DNA of 36,585 bases from an uncultured Ruminococcus sp. (GCA_902761695.1 CACWLT010000005.1:1-36585); one strand, 5' to 3'; counted from the stretch's first letter, positions 7,638-15,969 are shown. Notes: a model not told the origin generated them from the sequence alone. Numbers and translations: made by a program.

Positions 7638-8549
7638 ATGTTCTATTCTCCCGACGGATTTGCCAAGGATCCCGCCGTGGTGCGGTTCCAGGGGAAGTAC
7701 TTCCTCTATCATTCCGCCTTCGTGCCCGGGGAGCGGCCCCTGCGCATCGGCATAGCCCGGTCGGATGACATGGAGACCTGGACCCCCGCCGGGTACCTGC
7801 CCATCGACACGGAGTATGAGAAGAACGGCAACGGAGCCCCCGCCGCCATCGTGCTCGACGGGAAGGTGCATCTCTTCTACCAGACCTACGGCAACTGGGA
7901 GCATGACGCCATCTGTCACGCGGTGTCGGAGGACGGGCTGCGGTTTGAGAAGGACCCCACAAACCCCGTCTTCCGTCCCACGGGCACCACGGACAGGAGC
8001 GCACCAGAGAGTGAGCGGGGCTGGTGCGCAGGCCGGGCCATCGACGCGGACGCTGCGGTATTCGGCGACCGGCTCTTCCTCTACTTCGCCACCCGGGATC
8101 ACGCCATGGAGCGGCAGATGGTGGGCGCGGCCTCGGCTCCTCTCCGCTCCGGCTTCCATCGGGAGGACTTCCGGGAGGAGCGAAAGGGACCGGTGCTCAC
8201 GCCGACGCTGCCCTGGGAACAGCTCTGCATCGAAGCTCCCGCCGCCATTGTCAAGGGAGGCCGGGTCTGGATGTTCTACGGCGGCGCGTACAACTGCAAG
8301 CCGCAGCAGATCGGTCTGGCGGTGTCGGAGGACGGCGTCTCCTTCCGGCGGGTGTCAGAGGACCCGTTCATGACAAACGGCGCGCCCGGGTCATGGAACG
8401 CCTCGGAAAGCGGCCATCCCTACGTCTTCGAGGACGACGACGGCCGCATCTGGCTCTTCTACCAGGGCTCCCCCAACAACGGCAAAACCTGGATCCTCTC
8501 GAAAACCGAACTGGAATTCACGGGAAACGGGTTCAGGATTAAGGGATAA
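7638..8549 (+). CDS. Five-bladed beta-propeller glycosidase-like protein (GH43/GH32/GH117 type)
   Basis: The 303-residue protein has the repeated blade signature of five-bladed propeller glycosidases: DPAVVRFQGKYFLYHS at the first blade, then GIARSDDMETWTP, GAPAAIVLDGKVHLFYQTYG, AVSEDGLRFEKDP, APAAIVKGGRVWMFYGG and HPYVFEDDDGRIWLFYQG. An aspartate in the first blade (KDPAVV) is the expected general base. There is no signal peptide. AAAGGAGG overlaps the stop of the preceding gene, 12 bases behind it, so the two are an operon and probably act on the same glycan. Exact family and substrate cannot be fixed from sequence alone. A related propeller protein is encoded at 28304-29320. Confidence 0.82.
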   Translation: MFYSPDGFAKDPAVVRFQGKYFLYHSAFVPGERPLRIGIARSDDMETWTPAGYLPIDTEYEKNGNGAPAAIVLDGKVHLFYQTYGNWEHDAICHAVSEDGLRFEKDPTNPVFRPTGTTDRSAPESERGWCAGRAIDADAAVFGDRLFLYFATRDHAMERQMVGAASAPLRSGFHREDFREERKGPVLTPTLPWEQLCIEAPAAIVKGGRVWMFYGGAYNCKPQQIGLAVSEDGVSFRRVSEDPFMTNGAPGSWNASESGHPYVFEDDDGRIWLFYQGSPNNGKTWILSKTELEFTGNGFRIKG

Positions 8550-8556
8550 TCCATCC

Positions 8557-8601
8557 GGCGCGTCCGCCTCCGCAGCTTTACGGAGAGGACGCGCCGTTTT
8601 T
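8557..8601 (+). terminator. Intrinsic terminator of the glycosidase pair
   Basis: The perfect stem GGCGCGTCC (8557-8565) / GGACGCGCC (8587-8595), with an inner CTCCG/CGGAG stem, is followed by GTTTTT. Confidence 0.93.
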
Positions 8602-8630
8602 CGGTTCCGTTGATTTCGCCTGATTCCATC

Positions 8631-8659
8631 TTGCTTTTTCCGGAGCCATGTAGTATAAT
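8631..8659 (+). promoter_or_regulatory. Sigma-A promoter of the traX-like gene
   Basis: TTGCTT (8631-8636) and a perfect TATAAT (8654-8659) are separated by 17 bp. The start codon at 8683 lies only about 17 bases beyond the predicted transcription start. Confidence 0.85.
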
Positions 8660-8682
8660 AAAACAAAAAAGGCTCATTCTGC

Positions 8683-9414
8683 ATGACCTCTTTCGTTCTG
8701 AAGCTGATCGCCGCCCTGTCCATGCTCTGCGACCACGCGGGACTGATCCTCTTTCCGAAGATCCCCGCGCTGCGGATCATCGGACGGCTGGCCTTCCCCC
8801 TCTACGCCTTCTGCATCGCCGAGGGCTTCCGCCACACACGGAACCGCCTCCGCTACTTTCTCCGGGTCTTCATTCTGGGCGCCCTCTGCCAGATCGTCTA
8901 TTTCGTTGTGGAGGACGACGTCTATCTCGGAATCCTTCTGACCTTCAGCTTCTCCATCGTGCTCATGGCGCTGACGGAGTGCGTGAAGACCGCCTTCCGG
9001 GGAGAGGAGAGCGCGGCGGCGAAGGGCTGGCGGCGGATCACCAGCAAAAAGATGTCCGTTCCCGGGGACAAGGCCCTCTCCCTCGCCATGACCCTCGCGT
9101 ACCTCGCCTCCCTGTTCCTTCTGACCTCACGGATCACCGTGGACTACGGCTTCTTCGGGATCCTGCTGCCGGCGCTGGTCAACCTCTTCGACGACCGGTG
9201 GATGCGGGCAACTGCTTTCTCCTGCGGGGTTTTGGCGGTGGCCTTGTCCTTCGCCGGGAGCTTCCCGGTTCAGTTCTGGTCCCTTCTGACGATCCCGGCG
9301 GTGCTCCTCTACAACGGGAAGCCCGGACGGGTACGGCTGAAATACTTTTTCTACATCTTCTATCCTGCCCACATGGCGATCCTCTACGGCATCTCCATGC
9401 TGTGGCCCCGCTGA
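8683..9414 (+). CDS. TraX family membrane protein
   Basis: The 243-residue protein is an integral membrane protein with about seven hydrophobic segments. The N-terminal MTSFVLKLIAALSMLCDHAGLI and the RIIGRLAFPLYAFCIAEGF segment are the hallmark of TraX-type proteins, named after the F-pilin N-acetyltransferase and related to integral membrane acyltransferases. In Firmicutes the acceptor is unknown; no conjugation genes are nearby, so pilin acetylation should not be assumed. The leader is very short, with AAAAAAGG as a modest ribosome binding site. The following HAD gene starts three bases after its stop codon. Confidence 0.88.
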   Translation: MTSFVLKLIAALSMLCDHAGLILFPKIPALRIIGRLAFPLYAFCIAEGFRHTRNRLRYFLRVFILGALCQIVYFVVEDDVYLGILLTFSFSIVLMALTECVKTAFRGEESAAAKGWRRITSKKMSVPGDKALSLAMTLAYLASLFLLTSRITVDYGFFGILLPALVNLFDDRWMRATAFSCGVLAVALSFAGSFPVQFWSLLTIPAVLLYNGKPGRVRLKYFFYIFYPAHMAILYGISMLWPR

Positions 9415-9417
9415 ATC

Positions 9418-10089
9418 ATGGCCGACTATCTGTTTTTCGACCTCGACGGCACCCTGACGGACCCTTTTGAGGGCATCTCGAACTCCATCCTCCACGCCCT
9501 GGACCGCATGGGAAGGGACAAGCCGGACCGCGCTTTTCTGCGGCGCTTCATCGGCCCGCCCCTGGTCCCCGCCTTCCGGGAATTCCTCGGCATGACGGCG
9601 GAGGAGGCTCAGGACGCACTCCGGTACTACCGGGAATACTTTTCCGTCACCGGCCTGTTTGAAAACGCCGTCTACCCCGGGATTCCGGAAGCGCTCCGGA
9701 GCCTGCGGGAGTCGGGATTCGTCCCCTGCGTCGCCACCTCCAAGCCGGAGCCCTTCGCCCGCCGGATCCTGGCCCACTTCAATCTGGACGGGTGCTTCGC
9801 CGAAATCTGCGGCGCGACCCTCGACGGGGTACGCGGCACCAAGGCGGAGGTCATCCGGGAGCTGCTCCGCCGCCTGTCCGGAGACGGGGGTGGCCGGTAT
9901 CTCATGATCGGGGACCGGCGTCACGACGCGGAGGGAGCCCGGGAGACGGGACTTTCTACGGTGGGCGTTCTCTGGGGCTACGGATCCCGGGAGGAGCTGA
10001 CCGAGGCGGGATGCGCCGCGCTGGCCGAGCGACCGGAGGATCTGCCCCGACTCCTCGACGCCCGTCCGGAACTCCTCCTTCCCCGCTGA
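9418..10089 (+). CDS. HAD-superfamily phosphatase (phosphoglycolate phosphatase-like)
   Basis: The 223-residue protein has all HAD motifs: the nucleophile motif FDLDGTLTDPF at the N-terminus, motif II VATSKP, a lysine in the segment KAEVIREL, and motif IV MIGDRRHDAEGA. A helical cap lies between motifs I and II, as in the Gph/PpaX subfamily, whose members hydrolyse phosphoglycolate, pyrophosphate or sugar phosphates. The substrate cannot be deduced. The start codon lies three bases after the traX-like stop and has no clear ribosome binding site of its own, so translation is probably coupled. Confidence 0.9.
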   Translation: MADYLFFDLDGTLTDPFEGISNSILHALDRMGRDKPDRAFLRRFIGPPLVPAFREFLGMTAEEAQDALRYYREYFSVTGLFENAVYPGIPEALRSLRESGFVPCVATSKPEPFARRILAHFNLDGCFAEICGATLDGVRGTKAEVIRELLRRLSGDGGGRYLMIGDRRHDAEGARETGLSTVGVLWGYGSREELTEAGCAALAERPEDLPRLLDARPELLLPR

Positions 10090-10144
10090 TCCCGCAGCCT
10101 TGCCAAGCCCAACGACAATAAAAAAAACGACAGGAGGTTTCCCT

Positions 10145-10705
10145 ATGAAAAAGCAAACTGCCAAACGCATCGCCGCTCTGTGTGCCGCCTTGCTGCTGCT
10201 TCCTTCCGTGGCCTCCTGCTCCCCCGCGCCGGATACGGTGTCGGACGACGCGGGCGTTTCCCGGCTGGTCACCACGGAATACCCCTGGACCGAGGCCCTG
10301 ACTCCCCATGTCATCGGCGACTACGCCCCGGAAATCAGCGTCATCACCTCCCGCGACTCCCTCATCGACTACGTCTCCATCTGGGAGAAGTGCTACGACT
10401 TCGTGGACGACAGCGTGACCTCCACCTTCTACGACGTGGTGACGGGCTACGACGAGGAATTCTTCCAGACCCAGGCGCTGGTGGTCTGCGTCGTCACCAC
10501 GGACTGCCCGGCCAACCGCTACGTGTCCGAGGGCATCGGCCGCAGCGGAGAGGACTACGATATCCGCATCCGGTACACGGCGCCCGCGTCCTCCGCACGG
10601 GAGGAAACCGTCTGGCATATCTTCCTTGAGGTTCCGGACGGCAGCCCATTCGTGCGGGATCCGTCCATGCTGCGCCTGAGGTTTGTGGAAAACAAAAATT
10701 ACTGA
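10145..10705 (+). CDS. Putative lipoprotein of unknown function
   Basis: The 186-residue product begins with a lysine-rich n-region, a hydrophobic core (AALCAALLLLPS) and the lipobox VASC, with Cys25 as the lipidated residue. The mature part has no recognised domain; it contains a mixed alpha/beta stretch with the segment ALVVCVVTTDCPANRY and ends in a region similar in character to the C-terminal half of the protein at 29442-30425 (a body of the type RDHQLILV followed by a beta-rich end). ACAGGAGG is 9 bases before the ATG; an in-frame ATG at 10100 was rejected because it would bury the signal peptide. It probably shares a transcript with the HAD gene and with the next gene, 16 bases downstream. 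Confidence 0.8.
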   Translation: MKKQTAKRIAALCAALLLLPSVASCSPAPDTVSDDAGVSRLVTTEYPWTEALTPHVIGDYAPEISVITSRDSLIDYVSIWEKCYDFVDDSVTSTFYDVVTGYDEEFFQTQALVVCVVTTDCPANRYVSEGIGRSGEDYDIRIRYTAPASSAREETVWHIFLEVPDGSPFVRDPSMLRLRFVENKNY

Positions 10706-10721
10706 GCGGAGGAAATCCCTT

Positions 10722-11192
10722 ATGGATAACAACGAAACCCTTGATTTGCTGACCCGGCAGTTCCGGGAACGATACGACGGCATGGCGGAAATCTGCGCTG
10801 CGGCGGAGGAGGCCGGACGCTGGGACAAGAACCGGGACGGCTCCATGGAGGGCTTCGCGTTTGCCGCGCTGTCCGGGGCCATCCTCTCCCTCATCGTCTC
10901 CGACGGCAACGTGGGCGAGCGGGAGACAGCCTATCTGAACAGCGCCTTCGGCTTCGACTACACCGTGGACGACCTTCTCGGTCTCTTCCGCTTCTCCGCC
11001 TCTGACCTGCGGGAAAACGCCGTGCAGAACGTGACGGATACGGTCCGGGCCCTGGACGAAGCCGATCCCGCCGCCGGAGCAGAGTTCTGCACCCTTCTGA
11101 AGCTGGCCTGCAGAATCATCAGCGAAAGCGACGACGGCGTAGCCGAAAACGAACGGGCCCTCATCTCCCGGCTCGAGGAGGCTGCGGAGTAA
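10722..11192 (+). CDS. TerB-like small protein
   Basis: The 156-residue acidic protein is helical and soluble. The segment GAILSLIVSDGNVGERETAYLNSAF, followed later by ISESDDGVAENERALISRLEEA, resembles the two acidic metal-binding-like repeats of TerB/tellurite-resistance-type domains, where D-G-x-V-x-x-x-E motifs recur. The match is from memory of the family pattern, so the assignment is tentative. GGAGG stands 9 bases before the start. It is the last gene of the plus-strand run and converges on the SLH-NlpC/P60 gene. Confidence 0.65.
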   Translation: MDNNETLDLLTRQFRERYDGMAEICAAAEEAGRWDKNRDGSMEGFAFAALSGAILSLIVSDGNVGERETAYLNSAFGFDYTVDDLLGLFRFSASDLRENAVQNVTDTVRALDEADPAAGAEFCTLLKLACRIISESDDGVAENERALISRLEEAAE

Positions 11193-11210
11193 GCCCCCCA
11201 AAACCGCATG

Positions 11211-11246
11211 AAAAAAGGATGGATCGCACACCGATTCACCCTTTTT
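11211..11246. terminator. Shared terminator of two convergent genes
   Basis: A-rich and T-rich arms (AAAAAGGATGGATCG from 11212, CGATTCACCCTTTTT to 11246) form an imperfect stem that can act in both directions, between the TerB-like gene and the SLH-NlpC/P60 gene. Confidence 0.8.
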
Positions 11247-11262
11247 CTGTTTGATTCCGCCG

Positions 11263-13233
11263 TTACGGCCTCAGCTCCGCCATGGCCAGCATGGATCCCC
11301 ACGGATCGAGCGGCGCGACGGATACCGGCTGCCCGATGCTGTGGGCGTGAATGATCCAGACCTCCCCGTCCGATTCGCCCAGATAGAGCATCACGTGCCC
11401 CTGCCGGTGGATTGCCACGGGAAAGCGGCTGGAGGCGAAAAGCGAAGCGCGGTCAGCACCGCCCAGGCCGGAAATATCCGTCACCGCGCCGCTCCAGACC
11501 CGCTGTTCCGACGTGTTGCGTGGAATGAGGATGCCGAAGGACCGCATGACGGCGCAGATAAATCCGGAGCAGTCCACCCCGCCGTCCGCACCGCCCCAGC
11601 CGTAGGGCACACCCAGCCAGCGGAAGGCCTGCTCGTAGACGTTCTTCATGGTGTAAGGCAGGCGTCCGGAAACCGCGTCGCCGAAGGACAGCCGCGCCGG
11701 GATCTCCGCATACTCGCCGTCGTAGCCCCGCACGGGAATCAGCACGTCCCAGCCGTCCTCCGCCTCGCCGAGGAGCGGGAGCCAGACGCCCATGTCCAGC
11801 CGGACGCCGCCCGCCGTGACGAAGGCCGCCGTGACCGTCACCCCGGATCCGGGATCCCGTCCTGCAAACTGATCGAAGGTGTCCCGTCCGCAGACTGCCG
11901 CCGTCCATACCGGGATCCAGCCGCAGTAGTGGTAGGTCACAACGAACAGCCATGCTCCGTCCGCGCTCCGGTGCAGCACGATGACGGGGGTCCCCACGGG
12001 CAGCTCCGTCTCCTGAACCTGGTTGAAGCCCGGATTGCCCCAGGGATAAAAGCCGTCCTCCATGGGAAAGCTCTTCATGTCGGCCCGGACCGTCACCACC
12101 GCCCGCTCGGCCGGAACCGCTTCGCCGACGGCGTCCAGATTCCGGTTGGCCAGAACGGCGTACCGCTCCTCCTCGCCGATGTAGTTCCCCGCCCGGTCAA
12201 AGTCGTATCCCGCGGGCAGGGCGTACCGGCCGATGAGGGAGAGCACCTCCGCCCCGGAAACATAATCCGGATAGGCCAGAAGATCCGTCATGGTGGGGCA
12301 GGAAGCGGTCATGGCGGCGTTGTAGGCGTCGATCTGGGCGTCGGTCAGCAGAACCGCGTCGGACGCCCCCTCGCCGAACCGGCCGTCGTAGACAGCGGAC
12401 CAGGCAAGCGTCAGCTCCGACCAGTCCCTCTCCCGCCGGGAAACGGAAGGATCCGCGCTGTCCTCGGGAGCTTCCGGCCCGTTCGGCTCCTCCGGGGGGA
12501 TCTCCGGCTCCGGAGTCTCGTCGGGATCCGCCTCAGCCGGCACGCTTTCGTCCTCCGATGACATGGAGAAGCGGATGCGGGCAGCGGGATCCGTCATACG
12601 GGTGAGAGTGGCGGCAATCTCCGCCCGGGTGACCCATGCGTCGGGCTGACACAGGCGTGACCCCTCGTCGGTCCCCTGGACGATCCCGGCCCGGTACAGG
12701 GCGTAAATGGCCTCCGCATGCGGGTGATCCATCGGAACGTCGGGGACGGAGCCGTCCGGGACGTCGTTGATGCTCTCCAGGGGCACCGCACGGGCGAACA
12801 GCTCCATGATCTCCCCCCGGAGCGCGCGGGCATCCCAGTCGGCGGGTTCCTCGGTCAGAATCCCCTGTTCCCTTGCGTAATCCGCGTAGGTGCTGTACCA
12901 GACCGTCTCCCCGTTTCCGAGGGTCACCGCCCCCTCCGCGCAGCGCTGATGCATGCACGCGGCCAGCTTGACGGCCTCCGATATCAAAATCCCCTCGTAG
13001 GGCGCGTAGAAGGCGGGGCTCTTGCCGTTCACCAGTCCCATGGCGTAGGCGGACAGGACGTCCTCATAAAACCAGTCCTCGGGCGTCACGTCGGAAAAGG
13101 GGACGATCCCCTCCGCCCATACCGCATCCGCCGCGCCGGCCGTCTGCGGAACGGTCAGCAACAGGGCGGTGAGGACGGCGGACAATCCCCTCTTCAGTCT
13201 GCGGCAGAGTTCCGATTGCATCGCTTTTTTCAT
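11263..13233 (-). CDS. SLH-domain NlpC/P60 cell-wall hydrolase
   Basis: This 656-residue exported protein has a signal peptide (ALLLTVPQTAGAA), three SLH-type repeats at about 44-95, 110-150 and 160-215 that should bind secondary wall polymer, an acidic proline-rich linker (about 220-250), an SH3-like region (about 370-450) and a C-terminal NlpC/P60 domain. The catalytic cysteine is Cys555 in GVDCSGFIC and the histidine His613 in QGHVMLYLG, with a further polar residue in IIHAHS. Such enzymes cut D-Glu/mDAP bonds in peptidoglycan stems. It starts 14 bases after the upstream SLH-transglutaminase gene with a poor ribosome binding site, so translation is probably coupled. It is the last gene of a three-gene surface operon. 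Confidence 0.92.
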   Translation of the reverse strand: MKKAMQSELCRRLKRGLSAVLTALLLTVPQTAGAADAVWAEGIVPFSDVTPEDWFYEDVLSAYAMGLVNGKSPAFYAPYEGILISEAVKLAACMHQRCAEGAVTLGNGETVWYSTYADYAREQGILTEEPADWDARALRGEIMELFARAVPLESINDVPDGSVPDVPMDHPHAEAIYALYRAGIVQGTDEGSRLCQPDAWVTRAEIAATLTRMTDPAARIRFSMSSEDESVPAEADPDETPEPEIPPEEPNGPEAPEDSADPSVSRRERDWSELTLAWSAVYDGRFGEGASDAVLLTDAQIDAYNAAMTASCPTMTDLLAYPDYVSGAEVLSLIGRYALPAGYDFDRAGNYIGEEERYAVLANRNLDAVGEAVPAERAVVTVRADMKSFPMEDGFYPWGNPGFNQVQETELPVGTPVIVLHRSADGAWLFVVTYHYCGWIPVWTAAVCGRDTFDQFAGRDPGSGVTVTAAFVTAGGVRLDMGVWLPLLGEAEDGWDVLIPVRGYDGEYAEIPARLSFGDAVSGRLPYTMKNVYEQAFRWLGVPYGWGGADGGVDCSGFICAVMRSFGILIPRNTSEQRVWSGAVTDISGLGGADRASLFASSRFPVAIHRQGHVMLYLGESDGEVWIIHAHSIGQPVSVAPLDPWGSMLAMAELRP

Positions 13234-13247
13234 GTCTGCGGGGCGGA

Positions 13248-15425
13248 TCAGTGCTTGTGGTAAGGCCAGGGCGCCTTCTCGTACTCCGATCCGAAGAAGT
13301 CGAAGTCATAGCCGCGCTCCAGATAGGAGCTCTCCAGAATGGTGTCATAGAAGAGGCGCTTGCCGTCCCTGACGATCTCCACCCAGCCGTGGGGCTGCAG
13401 CTCGTTCCCCACAAGACCGCTGATGGCCTCCGCGTCGTAGCCCAGCTGACGGGCCAGCATGGCGAAGGAGGAGGCGAAGTTGTAGCAGTTGCCCTTCTTC
13501 TTTGAGAACATGGTCAGGGCTTCCTCGACCTCCCAGCCGGTCTCCCCCACCTCGTAGTAGTGGTTCCGGCGGTACATGAAGTGGTCGCGGCAGTATTCGT
13601 AGGCGGCCTTCAGCTTTTCCTCCCGGCTCATGTCCTCCGTGGTGATTTCTGCCAGAAGGTCCTTGACGTATTTATCCAGCTTCTCGTCGCCGGAGGTGTA
13701 CTTCCCGTCCTTGCCGAAGGTCAGGAAGCGGCCCAGGGTGACGTCGGCCATGCGCTTTCCGTCCTCGTCCAGAGCGTAGAGCTCCAGTCCGTCAAATTCC
13801 AGACGGCTCTCGTCCACCTCCTCGGGCAGGGGCTCGGCCAGCATCCGCTCCAGCTCCTCGTCCATCCAGCCGGTGGTTTCGGGTTTTGCGGACTCCTTCT
13901 CCCCCTCCGCGGTTTCGGCGGGCTTTTCGTCAGCGGGCTTTTCCGCGTCGGCAGGCTTCTCCGTCTCGGCGGGTTTCTCTTCAACGGGCTTTTCTTCAGC
14001 GGGCTTTTCAGTGCCGGACGTGCCGGGATTCCACTTCTCCACGCTGCCGGAAACGGACGCCGTATGCGCCACGGAGGCTTCCATCAGCTCGTAGTAGGCC
14101 CAGTGATCCGGGGTCAGGTCGCTGTAGAGGCTCTCGGTGATGTTGGCGTCGATCCAGTCCTTGTCCGGATTCCGGTTCAGGGCGCGGTTCACCACCTTGG
14201 CCGCCTCGGCGCGGGTGATGGATCCGTCGGGCTTGAAGGTCCCGTCCTCATAGCCGTTGACCCAGCCCAGCCCCACGGCCTTCGCGATGGCATTGTAATA
14301 GGTATGGGAGACGGGCACGTCGGTGAAGCTGACCTTGCCCGCGCTGCCGGCCTGCACCAGACGGGTGAGGGCGGACACCAGCTCGGCCCGGGTCATGTAG
14401 TCGTCCGGACGGGCCTTGTCGTCGGGGCAGTCCACGATGCCGCAGGCCGCCAGAAGCCGCACGGGTTCCGCGTACCAGGCGTCGTCCTTCACGTCGGACA
14501 GGGCCGCTCTCTCCTTCGGTCTGGATTTCAGGAGGTTGTACAGGATCTGGCAGGCCTCCGCCCGGGTGATCTTTCCGCCGGGTCTGGCCGTGCCGTCCTC
14601 GTAGCCGTGAAGGTATTCGGTGTGGTTGTTATTGTCCACGCTGAGGGTGAGGGTCACGGAGGCCGCTGCGGTCAGCTCTTCACCGCCGTTCTCGGTCTCC
14701 ACGGTCTCCATCCAGTCGCCGTCCTTGCCGTCCGCAGCTTCTTCCGCAGGCTCCGCGTCGGTCTTGTCCGCGTCGGTCTTGTCCGCGTCGGTCTTTCTGG
14801 CGTCGGCCGTTCCGGTTTCCGTCAGGGTGCCGGATGCGGGAGCTTTATTCTCTTCCCCGTCGTCCTTGTCGTCTTTCCCGGCGGCAGGTTCCGCGCTCTC
14901 ACTGCCGCTGTCCATCCAGTCGTTCTCCGCGCCCGATGCGGCAGGGGCAGAGGGTTCGGCGGCGGTCCGGTTGTCGGCAGCGACCGCGTCGACAGGCTCC
15001 GGATCGGCGGCACTCAGCTCCGGGGCGGCTGTCAGGGGAATGAAGTCCGCGTCCCCGTCTTCGGTAAAATCGGGCAGGGAGCGGGCGGCGTCCTCCGGTT
15101 CAGCCTCTTCGGAAGAGGGAGCCTCCGCAGTCGTCATTTCCGCTGTCGTTTTTTCCGCGGATGTCTTGTCCGCGGATGTCTTGTCCGCGGACATCCTGTC
15201 CGAAGCCATCGTTTCGGGGATCACCGCGTCGGCGGCTGCTTCTCCGTTCTCCTCGTTCAGGGTCTGGTAGAAGCGGAATGTCCCGCCGATCATGCCGCCC
15301 AGGTCGGAAACGGAGGGGATCTGCTGGCTGCGGGCGGACTGGGCCGTGACGCTGAGCAGAATGGCGGAGCAGCAGGCAAACGCGCCCACGCCGATCAATC
15401 TTTTGAAGGTATTCTTATTCGACAT
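13248..15425 (-). CDS. SLH-domain transglutaminase-like surface protein
   Basis: The 725-residue exported protein has a signal sequence (VGAFACCSAILLSVTAQS), a long low-complexity region rich in Asp, Glu, Ala, Lys and Thr (about 50-250), three SLH repeats (about 255-440; segments GYEDGTARPGGKITRAEA, CPDDKARPDDYMTRAEL, GYEDGTFKPDGSITRAEA), a Pro-Glu-Lys linker, and a transglutaminase-like domain. The triad is Cys647 (GNCYNFA), His679 (PHGWVEI) and Asp694 (YDTILE). SLH repeats tether it to the wall. The start at 15425 (MSNKNTFKR) is chosen because AGGAG precedes it; it overlaps the upstream lipoprotein gene by 11 bases. An upstream in-frame ATG at 15467 would extend the overlap and spoil the signal sequence. 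Confidence 0.9.
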   Translation of the reverse strand: MSNKNTFKRLIGVGAFACCSAILLSVTAQSARSQQIPSVSDLGGMIGGTFRFYQTLNEENGEAAADAVIPETMASDRMSADKTSADKTSAEKTTAEMTTAEAPSSEEAEPEDAARSLPDFTEDGDADFIPLTAAPELSAADPEPVDAVAADNRTAAEPSAPAASGAENDWMDSGSESAEPAAGKDDKDDGEENKAPASGTLTETGTADARKTDADKTDADKTDAEPAEEAADGKDGDWMETVETENGGEELTAAASVTLTLSVDNNNHTEYLHGYEDGTARPGGKITRAEACQILYNLLKSRPKERAALSDVKDDAWYAEPVRLLAACGIVDCPDDKARPDDYMTRAELVSALTRLVQAGSAGKVSFTDVPVSHTYYNAIAKAVGLGWVNGYEDGTFKPDGSITRAEAAKVVNRALNRNPDKDWIDANITESLYSDLTPDHWAYYELMEASVAHTASVSGSVEKWNPGTSGTEKPAEEKPVEEKPAETEKPADAEKPADEKPAETAEGEKESAKPETTGWMDEELERMLAEPLPEEVDESRLEFDGLELYALDEDGKRMADVTLGRFLTFGKDGKYTSGDEKLDKYVKDLLAEITTEDMSREEKLKAAYEYCRDHFMYRRNHYYEVGETGWEVEEALTMFSKKKGNCYNFASSFAMLARQLGYDAEAISGLVGNELQPHGWVEIVRDGKRLFYDTILESSYLERGYDFDFFGSEYEKAPWPYHKH
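13912..14012 (-). repeat. Coding repeat (Glu-Lys-Pro linker)
   Basis: Short imperfect direct repeats encode a linker of alternating EKPAE/EKPAD-type units between the SLH repeats and the transglutaminase-like domain. Typical wall-spanning spacer. Confidence 0.75.
14752..14800 (-). repeat. 15-bp coding tandem repeat (about three units)
   Basis: The unit TCCGCGTCGGTCTTG recurs almost exactly three times, encoding repeated DADKT. Near-identical 15-bp units keep the frame whatever their number, so copy number could vary between strains. Confidence 0.8.
15127..15205 (-). repeat. 15-bp coding tandem repeat (about four to five units)
   Basis: A second array, with units like TCCGCGGATGTCTTG, encodes SADKT/TAEKT-type pentapeptides near the N-terminus of the mature SLH-transglutaminase protein. 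The two best-conserved units are identical, the outer ones degenerate. Confidence 0.8.
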
Positions 15426-15852
15426 CCTGAATGGTCTCCTCTCCGTTCTCCCGGTAAGTATATACAATGAACCCGCCGTAATACAGGTTTCCGTCCTCGC
15501 CGTCCCCCATGCAGGAGGGCGCGTAGTCCCGGTCGTCGGGCTCGCCGATGGCGGCGATCAGGTCGTCCACGGGCTTGCCGATGTATTCCATAGCCAGGGC
15601 GAGCAGCTCTTCCGGGGTTCTCTCCGGCGCGGCGGTCTCTTCTTCGGCCGCGTCAGGATCGGGACTCTCGGCGGCGATTTCCTCCGCAAGGGCGTCCGCA
15701 GCCACGGTTCCGGCGTCCGAATCACCCGCAGCGGCGCTCACAGTGCCGGAAACGGAGGAGGCATCGTTCTCCGGCGCACCGTTTGCGCAGGAGGAGAGGA
15801 GCAGCAGGAAGATAATTCCGGCCGCAAGGGTCTGAATGGCTGAATGTTTCAT
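15415..15852 (-). CDS. Small lipoprotein, first gene of the SLH operon
   Basis: The 145-residue product has a short signal peptide ending in the lipobox LSSC, with Cys22 predicted to be lipidated. It continues with an acidic, alanine-rich linker (about 25-75) and a small C-terminal domain of about 65 residues (EYIGKPVDDLIAAIGEPDDRDYAPSC...). That domain recalls SmpA/BamE-like small lipoprotein folds in its G-x-x-x-x-x-L-x-x-x-x-G-x-P pattern, but this is only a resemblance. It overlaps the next gene by 11 bases, which argues for coupled translation and a shared role at the cell surface. Confidence 0.8.
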   Translation of the reverse strand: MKHSAIQTLAAGIIFLLLLSSCANGAPENDASSVSGTVSAAAGDSDAGTVAADALAEEIAAESPDPDAAEEETAAPERTPEELLALAMEYIGKPVDDLIAAIGEPDDRDYAPSCMGDGEDGNLYYGGFIVYTYRENGEETIQDVE

Positions 15853-15940
15853 GCGCGCATTGTCTCTTCTTATCTCTGAAATGCTCCCGTCAGTTCAGGA
15901 AAATCCCCGTCGGGAAATGGGGACACTGGGTCGATTTTGT

Positions 15941-15969
15941 ATTATACTTCCCCTGTTTGAACCTTTCAT
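15941..15969 (-). promoter_or_regulatory. Probable promoter of the SLH operon
   Basis: A perfect TATAAT on the minus strand (15941-15946) lies about 90 bases before the lipoprotein start. The -35 region at 17 bp (TGAAAG) is poor, so an activator or another sigma factor may be involved. Confidence 0.55.

Noticed and set aside
8683..9414. TraX-like gene as evidence of a conjugative element
   Set aside because: No relaxase, coupling protein, pilus or integrase genes; TraX-like proteins are common chromosomal genes in Clostridia.
13560..15470. A 636-codon plus-strand open frame opposite the SLH-transglutaminase gene
   Set aside because: Shadow frame: low-complexity translation mirrors the repeats of the real gene, and the minus-strand product has signal peptide, SLH repeats and a catalytic triad.
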